NCBI GenBank assembly: GCA_031290325.1
Contig: JAITNU010000224.1
Location: forward strand, 1 to 12,966
Length of the DNA: 12,966 nt
Direction of reading: 5' to 3'
From: Treponema sp.
GTDB lineage: Bacteria; Spirochaetota; Spirochaetia; Treponematales; Breznakiellaceae
In this document: piece after piece, positions 12,953-12,966 of the stretch
Position numbering within the stretch: position 1 is the first letter of the stretch
Layout: each line of letters starts with the position of its first letter
The notes under the pieces: generated by a model
What the model was told of the DNA's origin: nothing
The model's database searches: none
Seen by the model: only the letters and a program-made list of their open reading frames with translations
Made by a program: the position numbers and the translations under genes

Positions 12953-12966
12953 ACCCCGGACAGTAT

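Noticed and set aside
1..12966. CRISPR array, IS element or phage genes
   Set aside because: No regularly spaced repeats, transposase, integrase or structural phage protein was seen; the only dispersed repeat has two copies.

Overview
The window looks like chromosome of a Treponema-type spirochaete of medium GC, most like the termite-gut treponemes. The basis is the overall feel of the proteins: a GGDEF protein, a CheA-like membrane kinase, a CstA transporter, corrinoid methyl-transfer proteins, and Uma2 and HicB debris. This assignment is inference; no species is claimed.

Layout. (1) Positions 41-157 hold a 5S rRNA gene on the + strand, the end of an rRNA operon, with a T-run behind it. (2) From 7587 down to 457, thirteen tightly packed genes run on the - strand and converge on the 5S gene. 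In transcription order they are rpsP, khpA, rimM, trmD, rplS, yraN, a 61-codon gene, a Cys/His zinc-site protein, a GAF-GGDEF diguanylate cyclase, mtn (pfs), luxS, a methyltetrahydrofolate:corrinoid methyltransferase and a corrinoid protein. Gaps range from overlaps to 45 bp. A near-consensus sigma-70-type promoter (TTGACT-N17-TATAAT) lies about 140 bp upstream of rpsP, so the set may be one long operon. (3) Positions 7588-8295 are an intergenic region with two divergent promoters, an undefined open-frame remnant and one copy of a 51-bp repeat. (4) cstA and a membrane-bound CheA-like kinase form a two-gene + strand operon (8296-11963). (5) Positions 11964-12966 are a degraded accessory zone. 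It holds a frame-broken HicB-tail remnant, a Uma2-family gene cut off before the end of its nuclease fold, the second copy of the 51-bp repeat, and a regulatory-looking unit made of a promoter with nested palindromes, a 19-codon ORF and a strong terminator.

Function. The first half of the long operon builds and matures ribosomes and tRNA (S16, L19, RimM, TrmD, KH protein). The second half handles the by-product of SAM-dependent methylation: Mtn cleaves S-adenosylhomocysteine, LuxS releases homocysteine and the AI-2 precursor, and the last two genes encode exactly the folate and B12 modules of a cobalamin methionine synthase as separate proteins. No homocysteine-binding module, reactivation module or other substrate methyltransferase is visible. 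This mtn-luxS-methyltransferase-corrinoid cluster is the most interesting feature. The cstA-kinase pair is the second: it recalls CstA/BtsT-type carboxylate or peptide transporters controlled by a neighbouring membrane sensor, but here the sensor has a CheA-like HPt-ATPase core.
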